Below are positions 20,780 to 33,040 of a DNA stretch of 64,000 nucleotides, one piece after another (position 1 is the stretch's first letter; every line of letters begins with the position of its first letter). Both the position numbers and the translations under genes were made by a program. The stretch is from Bathymodiolus brooksi (taxonomy: Eukaryota > Mollusca > Bivalvia > Mytilida > Modiolidae). The stretch covers positions 15,887,506 through 15,951,505 of the forward strand of contig OY804579.1 in assembly GCA_963680875.1 (NCBI GenBank). The letters are read 5' to 3'. The notes under the pieces are model-generated. The model was given only the letters and a program-made list of their open reading frames with translations. It had not been told where the DNA came from and did no database searches.

Positions 20780-22895
20780 TATCACGGTTGGTTCGCCTGT
20801 TGAGTGTTGTTTAATGTACCGTCTTAGCAAGTTAGTTTGCATGTTGAAGGTAGTCACATGTACCATCTCATCAAGGCTGAATCTCCTGTTGAAGGTAGTC
20901 ACATGTACCGTCTTATCAAGGGTGGCTCGCCTGTTGAAGATCTAATCAAGGTTGTTTCGCCTGTTGAAGGTAGTCACAAGTACCATCTTATCAAGGTTGT
21001 TTCGCCTGTTGAAGGTAGTTACATGTACCATCTTATCAAGTTGTTTCGCCTGTTGAAGGTAGTCACAAGTACCATCTTATCAAGGTTGTTTCGACTGTTG
21101 AAGGTAGTCACCAGTACCATCTTATCAAGGTGGTTTCGCCTGTTGAAGGTAGTCACATGTACCATCTTATCAAGGTTGTTTCGCCTGTTGAAGGTAGTCA
21201 CATGTACCATCTTATCAAGGTTGGCTCACCTGCTGCAGGTAATCACATGTACCATCTTATCAAGGTGTGTCCGCCTGTTGAAAGTAGTCACATGTACAAT
21301 CTTATCAAGATTGTCTTGCCTGTTGAAGGTAGTCACATGTACCATCAAATCAAGGTTGTTTCGCCTGTTGAAAGTAGTCACATGTACCATCTTATCAAGA
21401 TTGTCTTGCCTGTTGACGGTAGTCACATGTACCATCTTATCAAGGTTGTTTCGCCTGTTGAAGGTAGTCACATGTACCATCTCATCAAGAGTGTCTCGCC
21501 TGTTGAAGGTAGTCACATGTACCATCTTATCAAGGTTGTCTCGCCTGTTGACGGTAGTCGCATGTACCATCTCATAAAGGTTGACTCTTCTGTTGAAGGC
21601 AACCGCATCGGTGGCGTAATGGTTAGCATGCTCACCTCAAGTGCGTTAGATCGTGTGTTCGAGCAGCGATCGGGTCAGACCAAAGACTTTAAAATTGGTA
21701 TTTGTTGCTTCTCCGCTAAGCACGCAGCATGAAGGATTAAGAGCAAAGACTGATTGGCTCGGAATCAGAATAATGTGTCTGAGTGGGGCAACATGTCTAC
21801 CCACGGACAGTTGTGTCAGTGAATTAGCACTATAAAAATCCAACTCAGCGTGTTGGTCTAGTTGAAGGTAGTCATATGTACCATCACATCAAGGGTGGCT
21901 CGCCTGTTGAAGGTAGTCATATGTACCATCTCATCAAGGGTGGCTCGCCTGTTGAAGGTAGTCATATGTACCATCTCATCAAGGTTGTCTCGCCTGTTGA
22001 AGGTAGTCACATGTACCGTCTTATCAAGGGTGGCTCGCCTGTTGAAGGTAGTCATATGTACCATCTCATCAAGTTGTCTCCCCTGTTGAAGGTAGTCACA
22101 TGTACCGTCTTATCAAGGTTGTCTCGCCTGTTGAAGGTAGTCACATGTACCGTCTTATCAAGGGTGGCTCGCCTGTTGAAGGTAGTCATATGTACCATCT
22201 CATCAAGGTTGTCTCGCCTGTTGAAGGTAGTCACATGTACCGTCTTATCAAGGGTGGCTCGCCTGTTGAAGGTAGTCATATGTACCATCTCATCAAGGTT
22301 GTCTCGCCTGTTGAAGGTAGTCATATGTACCATCTCATCAAGGTTGTCTCGCCTGTTGAAAGTAGTCACATGTACCATCTCATCAATGTTGGATCGCCTG
22401 TAGAAGGTAGTCACATGTACCATCTCATCAATGTTGGCTCTTACATTCACCATATTATTATCGCCTGTTGAAGACATTCACATGTACCGTCCTACCAAGG
22501 TTGTTTTGCTTTATGAAGTTATTGACATGTACCGTCTTATCAAGGTTGGTTCGCCTATCGAAGGTAGCCACATGTACCGTCTTATCAAGGTTGGTTCGCC
22601 TATCGAAGGTAGCCACATGTACCGTCTTGTCAGGGTTGGTACGCCTATGGAAGGTAGTCACATGTACCGTCTTGTCAGGGTTGGTACGCCTATGGAAGGT
22701 AGTCACATGTACCGTCTTGTCAGGGTTGGTACGCCTATCGAAGGTAGTCACATGTACCGTCTTGTCAGGGTTGGTACGCCTATGGAAGGTAGCCACATGT
22801 ACCGTCTTGTCAGGGTTGGTACGCCTATGGAAGGTAGTCACATGTACCGTCTTGTCAAGGTTGGTTGACCTGTTCAAGGAAGTGATATATACCAT
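20780..22895. repeat. 45-bp tandem array, ~41 units, split by a SINE
   Basis: The unit contains CCTGTTGAAGGTAGTCACAT and GTACCATCTTATCAAGG. Three zones differ in unit variants: 20,780-21,599 (GTTGTTTCG type), 21,861-22,450 (GGTGGCTCG type) and 22,520-22,870 (GGTACGCCTATGGAAGG type). ORFs up to 246 codons in several frames on both strands are effects of the 45-bp period, not genes. Confidence 0.95.
21600..21860 (+). mobile_element. tRNA-derived SINE inserted in the 45-bp array
   Basis: The 261-bp insert starts with a tRNA-like head (GGTGGCGTAATGGTTAGCAT; B-box-like GTGTTCGAGC) followed by a conserved SINE body (GGGGCAACATGTCTACCCAC). It is flanked by GTTGAAGG at 21,592-21,599 and 21,861-21,868, the array sequence duplicated on insertion. 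Confidence 0.88.
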
Positions 22896-24129
22896 CTCCT
22901 CACGGTTTTGTAGTGTTTGCATGTTGACATTGTTATATGGTATGTCTACATAATAAATATGTTGATGTGATGTTTAGTCGTAATATAATGTCAGAATGTG
23001 AATTATTACAGTTGTTCTATGATATAATCGTGGTTTTATATAATTTTGATTTTGCTAAACGTCACTTCTTCAAATTATATTTTAGTAACAAAGATCTTGA
23101 TGTCACTAAAATCAGTAATATGCTGCACCATTATTTAATCCAATTCAATCAAAAAAATCTGTCTCACTTCACAGACAAATCAACTCGCGTGATATCACAT
23201 GTATATACTTAACTAATTACTTCAAAATTTTACAACTGCAAAAAGTCATTAAAACATCTAAACATAAATCATCTCATTTCATCATAGTCCATCGGGGACA
23301 TTTTTATTATTCGTAATCTTCATTTAGTTGTCAAAAGTAAACATAACAAACTGATGACCAAAGACACCAAGTACAGATATCCTAAACCTATTAATTGTAA
23401 ATATATTACTTGGATCAGTGGAAGATTATACACGATATTTGGAGATAACAGAGTGAGGGAGAAGTATTAGATGATTGATTCTAATTAAAAATACGACATT
23501 ACAACATGTTACAAGGTTCTACAAGTTTCTAGTCACCATAGATCGTCAAAGATTCCAACATTGCTGCAGAACTGGCAAGCCTTCATCAACTCTCCTATTT
23601 AATGATCCCAGTTTTAGAACACGTGAAGCATACATAGATCTTAGAATATTTATAAATTATGACTGCGCTTAGTCATGTTATATTGCGTACGAACATATAT
23701 CTAGGAATATATCTATGACGGTGCTGGGATATGTTATTTTAGTAATATTTGTACCACTATCTGCTTAGAATTGCCGATGTTACTAAAACCTATTTTAAAA
23801 AATAACTCCATTGGTAAAATGTATCTTAGTACTACTACACCCGTGAGTGAATCTGATTTTGTGTGCGGGCGCTCAACTCTATTTATAAGCTGCTCAATTG
23901 GTTACCAAGTTACCGAAGTATGCTAGCAGGTAATCACTTTATTAAAAAAAATATTAATAAAAATGTGAAGAACTTTACTATTTAGGCACAAGTATGATGT
24001 ATTATTAATGGAAATAGTCCTTCTTTTCTGACATATATTCTACCACTAAAATGCTCATGCTTATAATTATCTCGTGTAATACCATGAGAATGATACTATT
24101 TACCAATATCAATAAACGATGACGATAAT
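22896..24129. other. Intergenic, no recognised feature
   Basis: Only short ORFs of random type. No repeat family recognised. Confidence 0.4.
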
Positions 24130-24545
24130 TTGAAAATTTGAAGATACCAAAGGGGTAATCAGAAGACGTAAATCTAAGATACCAAAGGGGTAATCAGAAG
24201 ACGTAAATCTAAGATACCAAAGGGGTATTCAGAAGACGTAAATCTAAGATACCAAAGGGGTAATCAGAAGACGTAAATCGAAGGACATACAATACAACGA
24301 CAAAAAGAAAAAGGACAAAAGGACAAACAATGACCTACAAAGCATTACACAGAAAACTAACGATTGAGTAAAACGAACCCCACTAAAAATCGGTGAACTC
24401 GGCTGCGCCGGAAGGGTAAGCAGTTCCTGCTCAATGAGTGGCACCCGTCTTGTTACTCTTGTTACAAACCCTGTGATAAGTCATGAATGAGGAAATGATC
24501 GGATTGTGATTACGACAAACGGAATATGCTTTGGTCATTTGTGAC
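24130..24545 (+). repeat. R1 copy whose head is amplified as a 35-bp repeat (x4)
   Basis: AGATACCAAAGGGGTAATCA plus GAAGACGTAAATCTA is repeated four times (24,143-24,285) before one complete R1 body follows: GACAAAAAGAAAAAGGACAA, GGTGAACTCGGC, GGTAAGCAGTTCCTGCTC, and the GACAAACGGAATATGC tail. Confidence 0.88.
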
Positions 24546-25483
24546 AGATTATCCGTAACGCTTAACCCTTCTCTTCTTCCTGACTTTGTGTCTGGAATTA
24601 ACCTGCATTAGGAAAATGCTATGTTAAACATTAGATGTTTTAATATACATAAAATAATGTAAATATGAATACATGGGGGAATTGTTTTTCTTGAGAATTG
24701 TATTAGTATCTATTAATGATAAGGCTGCTCCATTTTTTGTAATTTTAGAGTTCCATCCAAACCTTCTCAATTAATACTTTCCCAAACTACAATCAGTTAC
24801 TGGTGAAATATATCCATTATTATTTCCCTGTTTCTAAATTTAAGTATCTATTAACTAACTATGATCTTACAAAAATACAATGGACCAGCTCTTCTGATCT
24901 GTTTATATCCATAGTATATACACTAAAGCACAGTAGATTATTAAAATCATACAGAAATCTATATCATATTTTATGAAAGACATTCTACAATACAAGGTTA
25001 TCAATACGAGTCTGTAGAAATTGTCCATATAAATAAGAAAGCCTTGAAGATTTGTCAGACAGAGAGCATACAGGCTCCACATGTTAATAAACAACGCATA
25101 AAATAAGCCTTCAAATAAAAAGAAGTCATTTCGAATTCCACCTTTTGTTAATGACTAATGTTAATAGATAATGTAATTACCAATGATGCATAAGACTTTA
25201 TTTTATGACGTGCTTTGATAAAATCCTCCATATGTTTATGATTACCCTGCTGAACATTCGGTTAAAAACTAGAATTGGATGTAAGGTGTCCATCTTCAGA
25301 CTTTGTTTACATTATGACCGTGTTGTTCAGTCTTTTTTCTCCTTTTTTTTCTTCATTTTTAATTGAAATCTGTACATTTGTTAGTTATATACATCAAGTA
25401 CCGATACCTTATCCCTACCTAAATAATACTAGTATTTACTATATGTGTTAGTATCTACATTTGTTAGTTATATACATCAAGTA
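24546..25483. other. Intergenic, no recognised feature
   Basis: A short duplicated phrase (ATTTGTTAGTTATATACATC) occurs at about 25,377 and 25,459, next to the retro-tail insertion. Confidence 0.4.
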
Positions 25484-25770
25484 AATAAGGGTAATAACAA
25501 AATTACCGAACTCCGAACAATCTTACAAAGGGAAAGTCAAAACTCATAAGTATATATACAGACAAAATCAGTCAACAACCGGAAAACTGTGAAAAGCGTA
25601 ATGACCCTGACTTGGTACAGGCATTTCTAAAGAAATGGTGAGTTGAATCAGATTTTAAAGCGCCAAACCTCCCACTTTCATTACGGTTCAAAGGTTCCGG
25701 CTGTCACTATAACAATATTTATAACAATACTGGAACAAAATAGGTAAACTAGTTGTCAAAGCAGTACCAA
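25484..25770 (-). mobile_element. Truncated 3' tail of the Penelope-like element
   Basis: Same sequence as 9,092-9,358 in the same orientation, and reverse complement of the tail at 12,030-12,300. It begins GGTAATAACAAAATTACCGA and runs slightly farther on its coding-proximal side. Confidence 0.8.
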
Positions 25771-26093
25771 ATTCAGTGAAGTAAATTTATCCCTACCTCA
25801 TTAATACTAGTATTTACTATGTGTGTTAGTATCTACTATTGACATATATATTTGATAGTACCACACACCAGTATCCTTATATTATTGTATAAGTAAAATA
25901 ACAACAACAACAAATTCCAAATCAATCAAAAAATTAATTTAATATTAATGTTAAATTAAATCTCAAGTGGTGACCTTGTTAAATAAATATACATTTGTTT
26001 TATTGAATAATGACAAACAGTTTTTAGAAGATAAGAAAGATGGAAGAAGAAGATCATAGGCTTAATAAAAGAAGATAACATGGTAAAGTATTT
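25771..26093. other. Non-coding stretch
   Basis: Contains an (ACA)n tract near 25,900; no gene. Confidence 0.4.
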
Positions 26094-26990
26094 TTCTTGA
26101 TTTAATACCTTATTATATATAGGTGTGATGTAAATTAGACTTAATATTTCCAAAAATGTCAACATTTAATAAACAATGTTCCAGTTAGTATCTGGTGACA
26201 AATTTAGACATTTCTTGAACATCCATTTGTGCCAGTGCTAATCCAGTACCTGTATTCCTGACGCCCTATGTCGTGGCTCCCCTTATTAGTGTTCCACGAA
26301 TTAATGTGAGAAATGATTTTTCGTTTTGTTGATATTGGTAGAATTGTTGACCATCACTTTTTAAACCTTCTTTTTATAATAAAAAGGCAGATTGGTACAT
26401 CTGTTGTGGATGAATTTCCTTCCTTGATTTTCTTTTAGTCCTAAAATACGAGGAGCCATTTTATTCACTATCATGTTCTGTACTTACATTTGTTTAAATT
26501 GTTATTCTGTGACAACTTTCTGCTGCCATATCATTTTCAAGTAAGTAAATGATACCTGTACAACTACTGTTGCTAACCCCGAAACCAAGTCTGACTTTAA
26601 ATTAATATTCTATAGATGTATAGCAACAACACCGATACCCTAATGTGTAGAACACTCCTGTTTAATATAAAATAAGGATAATGACCCTTTCTTATTACAA
26701 CGAGTTAGTACTTCTATTATGCAGCAAAATATTCACGGATTCTAAATTGGTAATATCACAGTTGTAAATCCCTTTGGCACTAAACGGTCCCTTTTATCTC
26801 TATGAAATATTAGCAAACAAATCATCTTCCAACACAATCCGAAATGTCTATCTTTCAAAATTGCTAGAAGAATGTGATTAGCTGTCTTAGGTTTCTATAA
26901 AAAAAAAACAGGAAGAAAAAAACCCAATGTAATTATACATATTGTATATTGATTCTGGTAATAGACTTTCATTGACAGGTGTGCATTAAA
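26094..26990. repeat. Duplicated ~0.9 kb segment, copy 2 (partner 92-1,010)
   Basis: Collinear with 92-1,010 in the same orientation, with small indels. Similarity stops at CATTAAACTTA on the right. Confidence 0.85.
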
Positions 26991-27065
26991 CTTACTAGAT
27001 TTTATTTTTATAGGGGGTGTCGTTGTCGTGATCCCATGATTTATGGATTTACAACTACTTTGCAA

Positions 27066-27198
27066 TCAGTTTGTCAGTGACTTGCGGCAGGTTGGTGGTT
27101 TTCCCCGGGTACTCCGATTTCCTCTACCAATAAAACTGACCGCCACGATGTAACTAAAATATTGTTGAAAGTGGCGTTAAACACCATAACCCCAACCC
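27066..27198 (+). mobile_element. SINE tail fragment
   Basis: TTTGTCAGTGACTTGCGGCA, GGTTGGTGGTTTTCCCCGGG and GAAAGTGGCGTTAAACACC; closest here to the family's full 3' domain. Confidence 0.75.
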
Positions 27199-27929
27199 AT
27201 AATCCTTTTTCTTTATATACACAACAGTCGGGTCAAATTGGGAACCTAATTTTTTGTCAAATAAAAATGAACACAGCTTTCTTACTAACAAGAAGTAAAA
27301 AAGAGAGGTTGGGATTAATAATATTTATCGTCACTTTCAGTATTCTTTCACATTTATCGTGACTACTAGATTCATCGGTGAAGTAGAACCAGCACAGATG
27401 TAACAAGCTAACCGATGAGACACCCAGAGGTTGATAGGTGTCTGGAAACTTTAACATTTGATGTGGGTAACGATGAGTCATAATAAAACTGTCGATGTCT
27501 AATTTAGTGCACAAGTAAAAAAATTGGACAGTCAAATATAATTCACCTCTTTGGGGGAATGTTTTAGTCAAGTTTGCATAAAGTGATATCATGTAAACAC
27601 GGGGAGTGAGAGCATGCCTTCTGAAGAGATTAGTATCTCTCTCTCTCGTCTCCATATTCTGTCATGTTCAAATTTCCAATGCCGACAATTGGCTAAGACA
27701 CGGATATTTAATATTTGTAATATATTCAGTGATGGTAATAATAGAATGTCTAACGCCATGTCTTTATGTTCGTAACTCGTACCTATGACATACAAGGAAC
27801 AAAAGAATAAATCTAATAAAACAATAAATGACAGCATGACAGTCTGGCTTTACTTCAGTATGTCTTTATACATATGTATGTTCTCTATATCTATAATTGT
27901 TACTTCAGAAATATCTCTAATAATAATCA
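27199..27929. other. Intergenic; one 132-codon minus ORF not supported
   Basis: The minus-strand ORF 27,257-27,655 has no recognisable domain, no splice context and Ser/Leu-rich random composition. Nothing else seen. Confidence 0.35.
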
Positions 27930-28045
27930 TATGTTTCATAGCTGTAAATGTTATTGTTAAACAATCATATGGTTCATAGCTGTAAATGTTATTGTTGAAC
28001 AATCATATGGTTCATAGCTGTAAATGTTATTGTTGAACAAACAAT
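27930..28045. repeat. ~38-bp tandem repeat, 3 units
   Basis: The unit contains CATAGCTGTAAATGTTATTG and ACAATCATATGGTT. Confidence 0.85.
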
Positions 28046-28151
28046 GCAACCAAGTGTGAGTAAAACTTGACTAAAAATATTTGCAGTTAATTATCGGATT
28101 GCTCTATATATACTCATGATTAATAAACATACACAATGACATGCTCAAAAA

Positions 28152-28410
28152 AGAGTTTGAAGATACCAAACGGGTAATCAGAATCCGTACATCGAAGAAG
28201 AACAGACAACATGATGGCCAAAAGAAAAAGGACAAAAGGACAAACAACGATCTACAATCATGCATATAAAACTAAAGATCGAGTAACACGAACTCCACTA
28301 AAAACCTGGGGTGAACTCAGGTGCTCTGGAAGGGTAAGCAGTTCCTGCTCCACTACTGACACCCGTCGTGTTAATCTAGTCACAAACTCGGTGTCAAGAC
28401 ATGAACGAGG
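28152..28410 (+). repeat. R1 dispersed repeat
   Basis: GTTTGAAGATACCAAACGGG to GGAAGGGTAAGCAGTTCCTG and CACCCGTCGTGTTAATC in R1 order, almost full length. Confidence 0.85.
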
Positions 28411-28504
28411 AAAGGACAGGGAAGTGTTTACCACAAATGTACAATTTATATATACAATGTTGGATGCATTGCACATTTAATCGAAGTATTACAACTTACA
28501 GGGT

Positions 28505-29000
28505 TCAATACGCAGTACATATAGCAGAAGCTTAAAACATTTAAAACGCACAGATGTCTAAACCACATTATCCAACAGAAGCTTAAAACCTACAAATGTC
28601 TAAAGTACGGTACATGTAACAAAAGCTTGAAACGTACAGATGTCCAGAGCACAGTATGCAACAGAAACTTAAAACGTACAGATATCCAAATTAAGCCCAG
28701 TACATGTATATATGTCCAGAGCACAGAGCAGGAAACAGAAGTATAAAATGTACAAAAATCTAAAGCACAGTACATGAAACAAAAGCTTAAAACGTACAGA
28801 TGTCTAAAGCACAATATATGTAACGAGAGAGTAAAACGTACAGATGTCTAAAAGCACAATATATGTAACAAGAGAGTAAAACGTACAGATGTCTAAAGCA
28901 CAGTATATATAGCAAAAGCTTAAAACGTACAAATGTCTAAAGCACAGTATGCAAAAGAAACTTAAAACGTAAAGATGTCCAAACTAAACCCCGTACATGT
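28505..29000. repeat. ~44-bp degenerate tandem array, 10-11 units
   Basis: The unit contains AAAAGCTTAAAACGTACAGA and TGTCTAAAGCACAGTA. Units vary in length from 42 to about 70 bp. A single related unit follows the R1 copy at 29,500-29,600, so the array probably grew from R1-flanking sequence. Confidence 0.85.
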
Positions 29001-29224
29001 AACCAAAATTGGTGATTGCTTCAACATGAAATGGCAGCCTCTTGAAGTAGCATTAGCAAATGTACATGGTTAAAATAGAGATGTATTTATCAATGAAAAT
29101 GAACTTAGTATATGCGTGATGGGTGTCAAACAATATATAATTGATTAATGTAATTGAATGTATACATTACATGTGTATTCCTTTTCTCAAAAATAAACAA
29201 ATTGCAAAAAAAAAATAATTGGGC

Positions 29225-29480
29225 TGTACATTTAAGGATACCAAAGGAATAATCAGAAGGATAGACAATACAATGGCCAAACAAAAAGAGTCAAAAAGAC
29301 AAGCAATTATCCGCAAAGCAATACACAGAAAACTCCAAAGACATAGAAACACGAACGCCACTAAATCTCGAGATGAACTCCGGAGGGGTAAGCGAAATCC
29401 GATGATGAAAGAGGAAATTGTTATGTGTTGTAACCACGACAAAAGGAACATATCCGTGTTCATCTGTGACACAGACCTTC
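29225..29480 (+). repeat. R1 dispersed repeat
   Basis: AAGGATACCAAAGGAATAAT head, AAGCAATACACAGAAAACTC middle, and the GGAACATATCCGTG tail. A plus-strand ORF of 97 codons here is a by-product. Confidence 0.8.
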
Positions 29481-29924
29481 CGTTACAGATGCCAAATACA
29501 TTGATCATGTAACAGAGACTTGCAAAATACAGATGCACAATTCCGCGCTCATTTAACAGAGGTTTAAAACGTACGGATGTCTAATGCACTTTACATGTAA
29601 TAAAAGAACCTTAAACTTTACATATAAAAAGGAAATTTCGTAATAAAGCCATGTAAGGCTTTTAGTAAAACGACGTAAATTAATGGTTTCTTGTTACATT
29701 ACAAACAATAGTTCGACGTCATAAAACTGGCGTATCATTTAACATTGTCAAAAATAGTTGGACTTCAGCATTCTTTAGCTTTACTATAAAAGGACTAGCT
29801 GAATTGTTGACAAGAACTCTAAGGCTTCTGTGTTGTATAAGCATCTTTTTTTAGAAATCATTTGTTGACAATATCTCTGAGACTTCAATAACATTACATT
29901 GTGGTGACAATTAAACAGATGTTT
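29481..29924. other. Non-coding stretch after R1
   Basis: Includes one or two units related to the 28.5-kb array (29,510-29,610). No gene. Confidence 0.4.
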
Positions 29925-30000
29925 CGACTATGAGCATACCTCATGAATATTATTCCAGAAACGCGTCATGTACACTAAATAAGATATCTACGTTTTTATT
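29925..30000 (-). repeat. R2 dispersed repeat fragment
   Basis: Minus-strand R2 signature: TTATTCCAGAAACGCGTCAT and GATATCTACGTTTTTAT. Confidence 0.75.
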
Positions 30001-30249
30001 ATTCTTACAATTATAATCAGAAACGTCAAAATTCTCACAGGACAAATCGCAAAAACGTTACATTACAATCATATGACGGACATCCACATTAACGACCTGT
30101 GAATGCTAAATTATGTTACCGTGATACCCGGTGTGATTTCTACGTAAAACACATATTATGTATCGTGTTGACCTGCACCATGTCTCGGTAAATCTATATT
30201 GGTCATCTTACCGCTTTGTATGATTTCTACGTCGTAAAACATGTGTTAA

Positions 30250-30475
30250 ATAAACGTAGAGAAAACCGAAGGGGCAATCAAGAATGGACAATCCAGAGAC
30301 ACTGTCATCATTGGGTGCACAAGACACAGGACGAGGACAAACAAAACAAAAAACACAACACAGAAAACTAAAACGATGAGCAACACGGACACCACCAAAA
30401 ACAAGGGGTGAACACAGGCGCCTGCGAAGGGCAAGCAGGTCCTGCCTTTCACGAGACACCCGCCACGTTACTCAT
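30250..30475 (+). repeat. R1-related repeat (subfamily b)
   Basis: Starts AGAGAAAACCGAAGGGGCAA, with ACACAACACAGAAAACTAAA and GGGCAAGCAGGTCCTGCC. Related to R1 but with its own middle; the minus copy at 37,128 is the same subfamily. Confidence 0.75.
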
Positions 30476-31154
30476 ATAGACATTATGTGTTAGAGACCAC
30501 TATAAACAAACACAAATAACGTAAATAAAACATGAGCCCTCCTACAAACAACTGGAGGTAAAGACGAACCGAACATCGTTGCTATGTTGAAATCGTAACG
30601 GACATCACAATACGGAACTAAGAATGTAACGACACATAGGACGACACAAGAAGCTAAAAAGATGAGACAAAAGTACCATGATGCCAGGTCAGTATACTAG
30701 TTATGGTGATGTCAAATATCTTCTTCTTTCTTTTTTTTTCAAATAAAACCTCAATATATGACACAGAGTTATCGCTGACTGAAATGAGGGAGTGTAAGGA
30801 CAGAGAACCCAGTGAAAGTGATTAATAAAACCTATGCATCACATGATGTCTGTAATATTCTTCGTAAAACGTATGTTCCGTTTGCCTTTCTCCTTTGCTT
30901 TGTTTTGTTTTATTGGAGTTCGCTATTAGTTGTGCCTATTTGAATATGAGGTTTATATCAAAACTGATGTCTGCTATTTTTATTTAATTTTTTAGCCACC
31001 CTCTATGATTTGAGTGTTTTACTTGTCTTGTTTTGTGCATCCGAATTTTGTTTTGTTGTTTATTTTTAGACATTTCATTTGTAATTATAACTTTTTATCA
31101 TCTTGTCTTTATTGGTAATGACTTTATTGATAACATTTCTGAAATATATCATAA
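30476..31154. other. Intergenic, no recognised feature
   Basis: AT-rich with pyrimidine runs; no coding or repeat signal beyond short tracts. Confidence 0.4.
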
Positions 31155-31360
31155 ACTGCCACTGGTGGATCAGGAACTGCTTACCCTTTCGGAGCACCTG
31201 AGTTCACCCCTGGTTTTCAGTGTTTACTCGATCTTATTGTATTGTAGATCGTTGTTTGTCCTTTTGTCCTTTTCCTTTTCTCCATTGTGTTGTATGTACT
31301 TTTTCCATTTATGGATTCTGATTACACCTTTGGTATCTTCAAACTCTTCTTAGAATTTCG
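31155..31360 (-). repeat. R1 dispersed repeat (minus)
   Basis: CAGGAACTGCTTACCCTTTC, GAGTTCACCCC and CCTTTGGTATCTTCAAACTC are R1 in reverse. Confidence 0.85.
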
Positions 31361-31379
31361 ATTTGCGTTAAACTAAGGT

Positions 31380-31470
31380 CACACAATTTTTTAATAATAG
31401 TTGGGTCGATACCTCTGCTGGTGGACTATAAGTTACCGGAGGTATCATTCGTCACGTAGTTATTGCTTCA
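31380..31470 (-). repeat. R2 fragment
   Basis: GGGTCGATACCTCTGCTGGT and TAGTTACCGGAGG-like text, the same part of R2 as near 45,770. Confidence 0.65.
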
Positions 31471-31559
31471 GTATGTTCCTAAAATACGTGTATTGCAATT
31501 TATCAAAACGGAGGTCAACCACCCTCATGTATAGGTTGTCTATGTCCTTAGCTAGGTTT

Positions 31560-31840
31560 ATTTGCTCCGAAAGTCTTAAATTATTTCCTCGTTCATGACT
31601 TATCACCGGGTTTGTAACTAGATTAATACGACGGGTGTCACTAATGGAGCAGGAACTGCTTACCCTTCCGGAGCACCTGAGTTCACCCCCAGTTTTTAGT
31701 TTTATATGTATATTTTATAGATCGTTGTTTGTCCTTTTGTACTTTTTCTTTTGGCCATTGTGTTGTCTGTTTTTCTTCGACACACGGATTATGATTGCCC
31801 CTTTGGTACCTTCAATCTCTTCTTATTTGGCAATCTAATA
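31560..31840 (-). repeat. R1 dispersed repeat (minus)
   Basis: A GGAGCAGGAACTGCTTACCC, GAGTTCACCCCCAG and CCCCTTTGGTACCTTCAA series, preceded by ACGACGGGTGTCACTAATGG. Confidence 0.85.
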
Positions 31841-31915
31841 CATTGATTATGAGCGTATCTGGTGAAGGTTATTCCAGAAACTCACCATATACACTTTATT
31901 ACATATCAACGTTTT
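31841..31915 (-). repeat. R2 fragment
   Basis: GGTTATTCCAGAAACTCACC followed by ACATATCAACGTTTTGAG; a diverged R2 core. Confidence 0.65.
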
Positions 31916-32655
31916 GAGCATACTATATTTATATAAGGTTATTGCTCTAGCGTGCATTTTATAAAATATATCATGGTTAGTATCTAAGGAAGCATAAGGA
32001 TTTTGACTTTTTGAACATGTTTATCTAATCAAATGGTTGACGTTTATTATATATATAGTATAATAATATCATATTGCTCATTACAAGTCCGGATCAACTT
32101 TCATCTTTCAAAGAAAGAAATTCTTTGTCCTTACACGAAAACGTGATGTAGTTGCTACAACGTAAACAGTATTGGAAAATGAATTTCAATCAGAATTGAA
32201 ACTTAATATCTATTAGCTAATTCAAATATTTCATGATTATGTCTGGAATTTGTGCAATATCACCTCTATTGAATAAGCACTTCCAGTAATCCGTGCAACG
32301 CAACTCAAGCATGTTTTTATAGGAATTTGTCCTATATCACCTCTATTGGAAAAGCACTTCTAGCAGTCTGTGCAACACGTGTTATAGGACTTTGTCCAAC
32401 AATATCAAACTGTTAATGAACACTTCTACCAGTCTGTGAAACGCTACTCTGCATGATCCTACTAGTGCTTTATATCACATGAAAGTGAGCGATTATGTAT
32501 ATATGTGTTACATGTAAGGGTATCAATTTTCATCTAGCTGTCAACGATTTTTCTATTGGATTTTGGAACTGTTTCGACAGTCTGGTATTTTTTCTCATTT
32601 TAATAGTACTAATAAGTGTTTCTAAATAATGCTATTTGTACTAAAACTAAGAATC
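31916..32655. repeat. Non-coding, with three ~80-bp diverged direct repeats
   Basis: Between 32,245 and 32,460 the phrase CACCTCTATTG, AGCACTTC and CAGTCTGTGCAAC recurs three times. A fourth relative lies near 35,660-35,710, just past the 47-bp array. No gene. Confidence 0.5.
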
Positions 32656-33040
32656 ATTATCCTCAGACATAAGTGACTTTAACCTATGTTGGCTATCCTG
32701 CAAATAGGCCCTTTGCTATTCTCTTAAAGTATTTGCCTTTTTATTCATTTAACTTTGAGCGTACCTGAAGAACAATTTCCCAAAACGTATAGAGCGCACG
32801 AAATTAGATACTATCACTGGGTTGATACCTTTGATAGTGGATTATTAGTCCCCGAGGGTATCAGCCTCACAACAATCAGTGTTTCGGGACTGATATGGTT
32901 TATTATTAAAACTTACAGCTCCTTAATAATGTATTTATTATTAAAACTAATCCTCGTCTCTCTCAGTAATAAGTAGCCACTCGATTGTGGCTATCCTTAT
33001 TGGTCTCTAAGCTTTTCTTTATATTTGGCATTCTAATCTT
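32656..33040 (-). repeat. R2 copy flanking the 47-bp array
   Basis: It contains the GGTTGATACCTTTGATAGTG, CCCGAGGGTATCAGCC and GGCTATCCTTATTGG parts found reversed at 45.6-45.8 kb. The next expected R2 part (AAAGATTGGAAAGCC reversed) is where the array begins. Confidence 0.7.

Noticed and set aside
21600..21680. tRNA gene
   Set aside because: It is the head of a SINE with target duplication, lacks a proper cloverleaf and continues into the SINE body.
20837..22953. Many long ORFs on both strands
   Set aside because: All are frames of the 45-bp array.
27257..27655. 132-codon minus ORF as a gene
   Set aside because: No domain, no conservation signal and no splice context.
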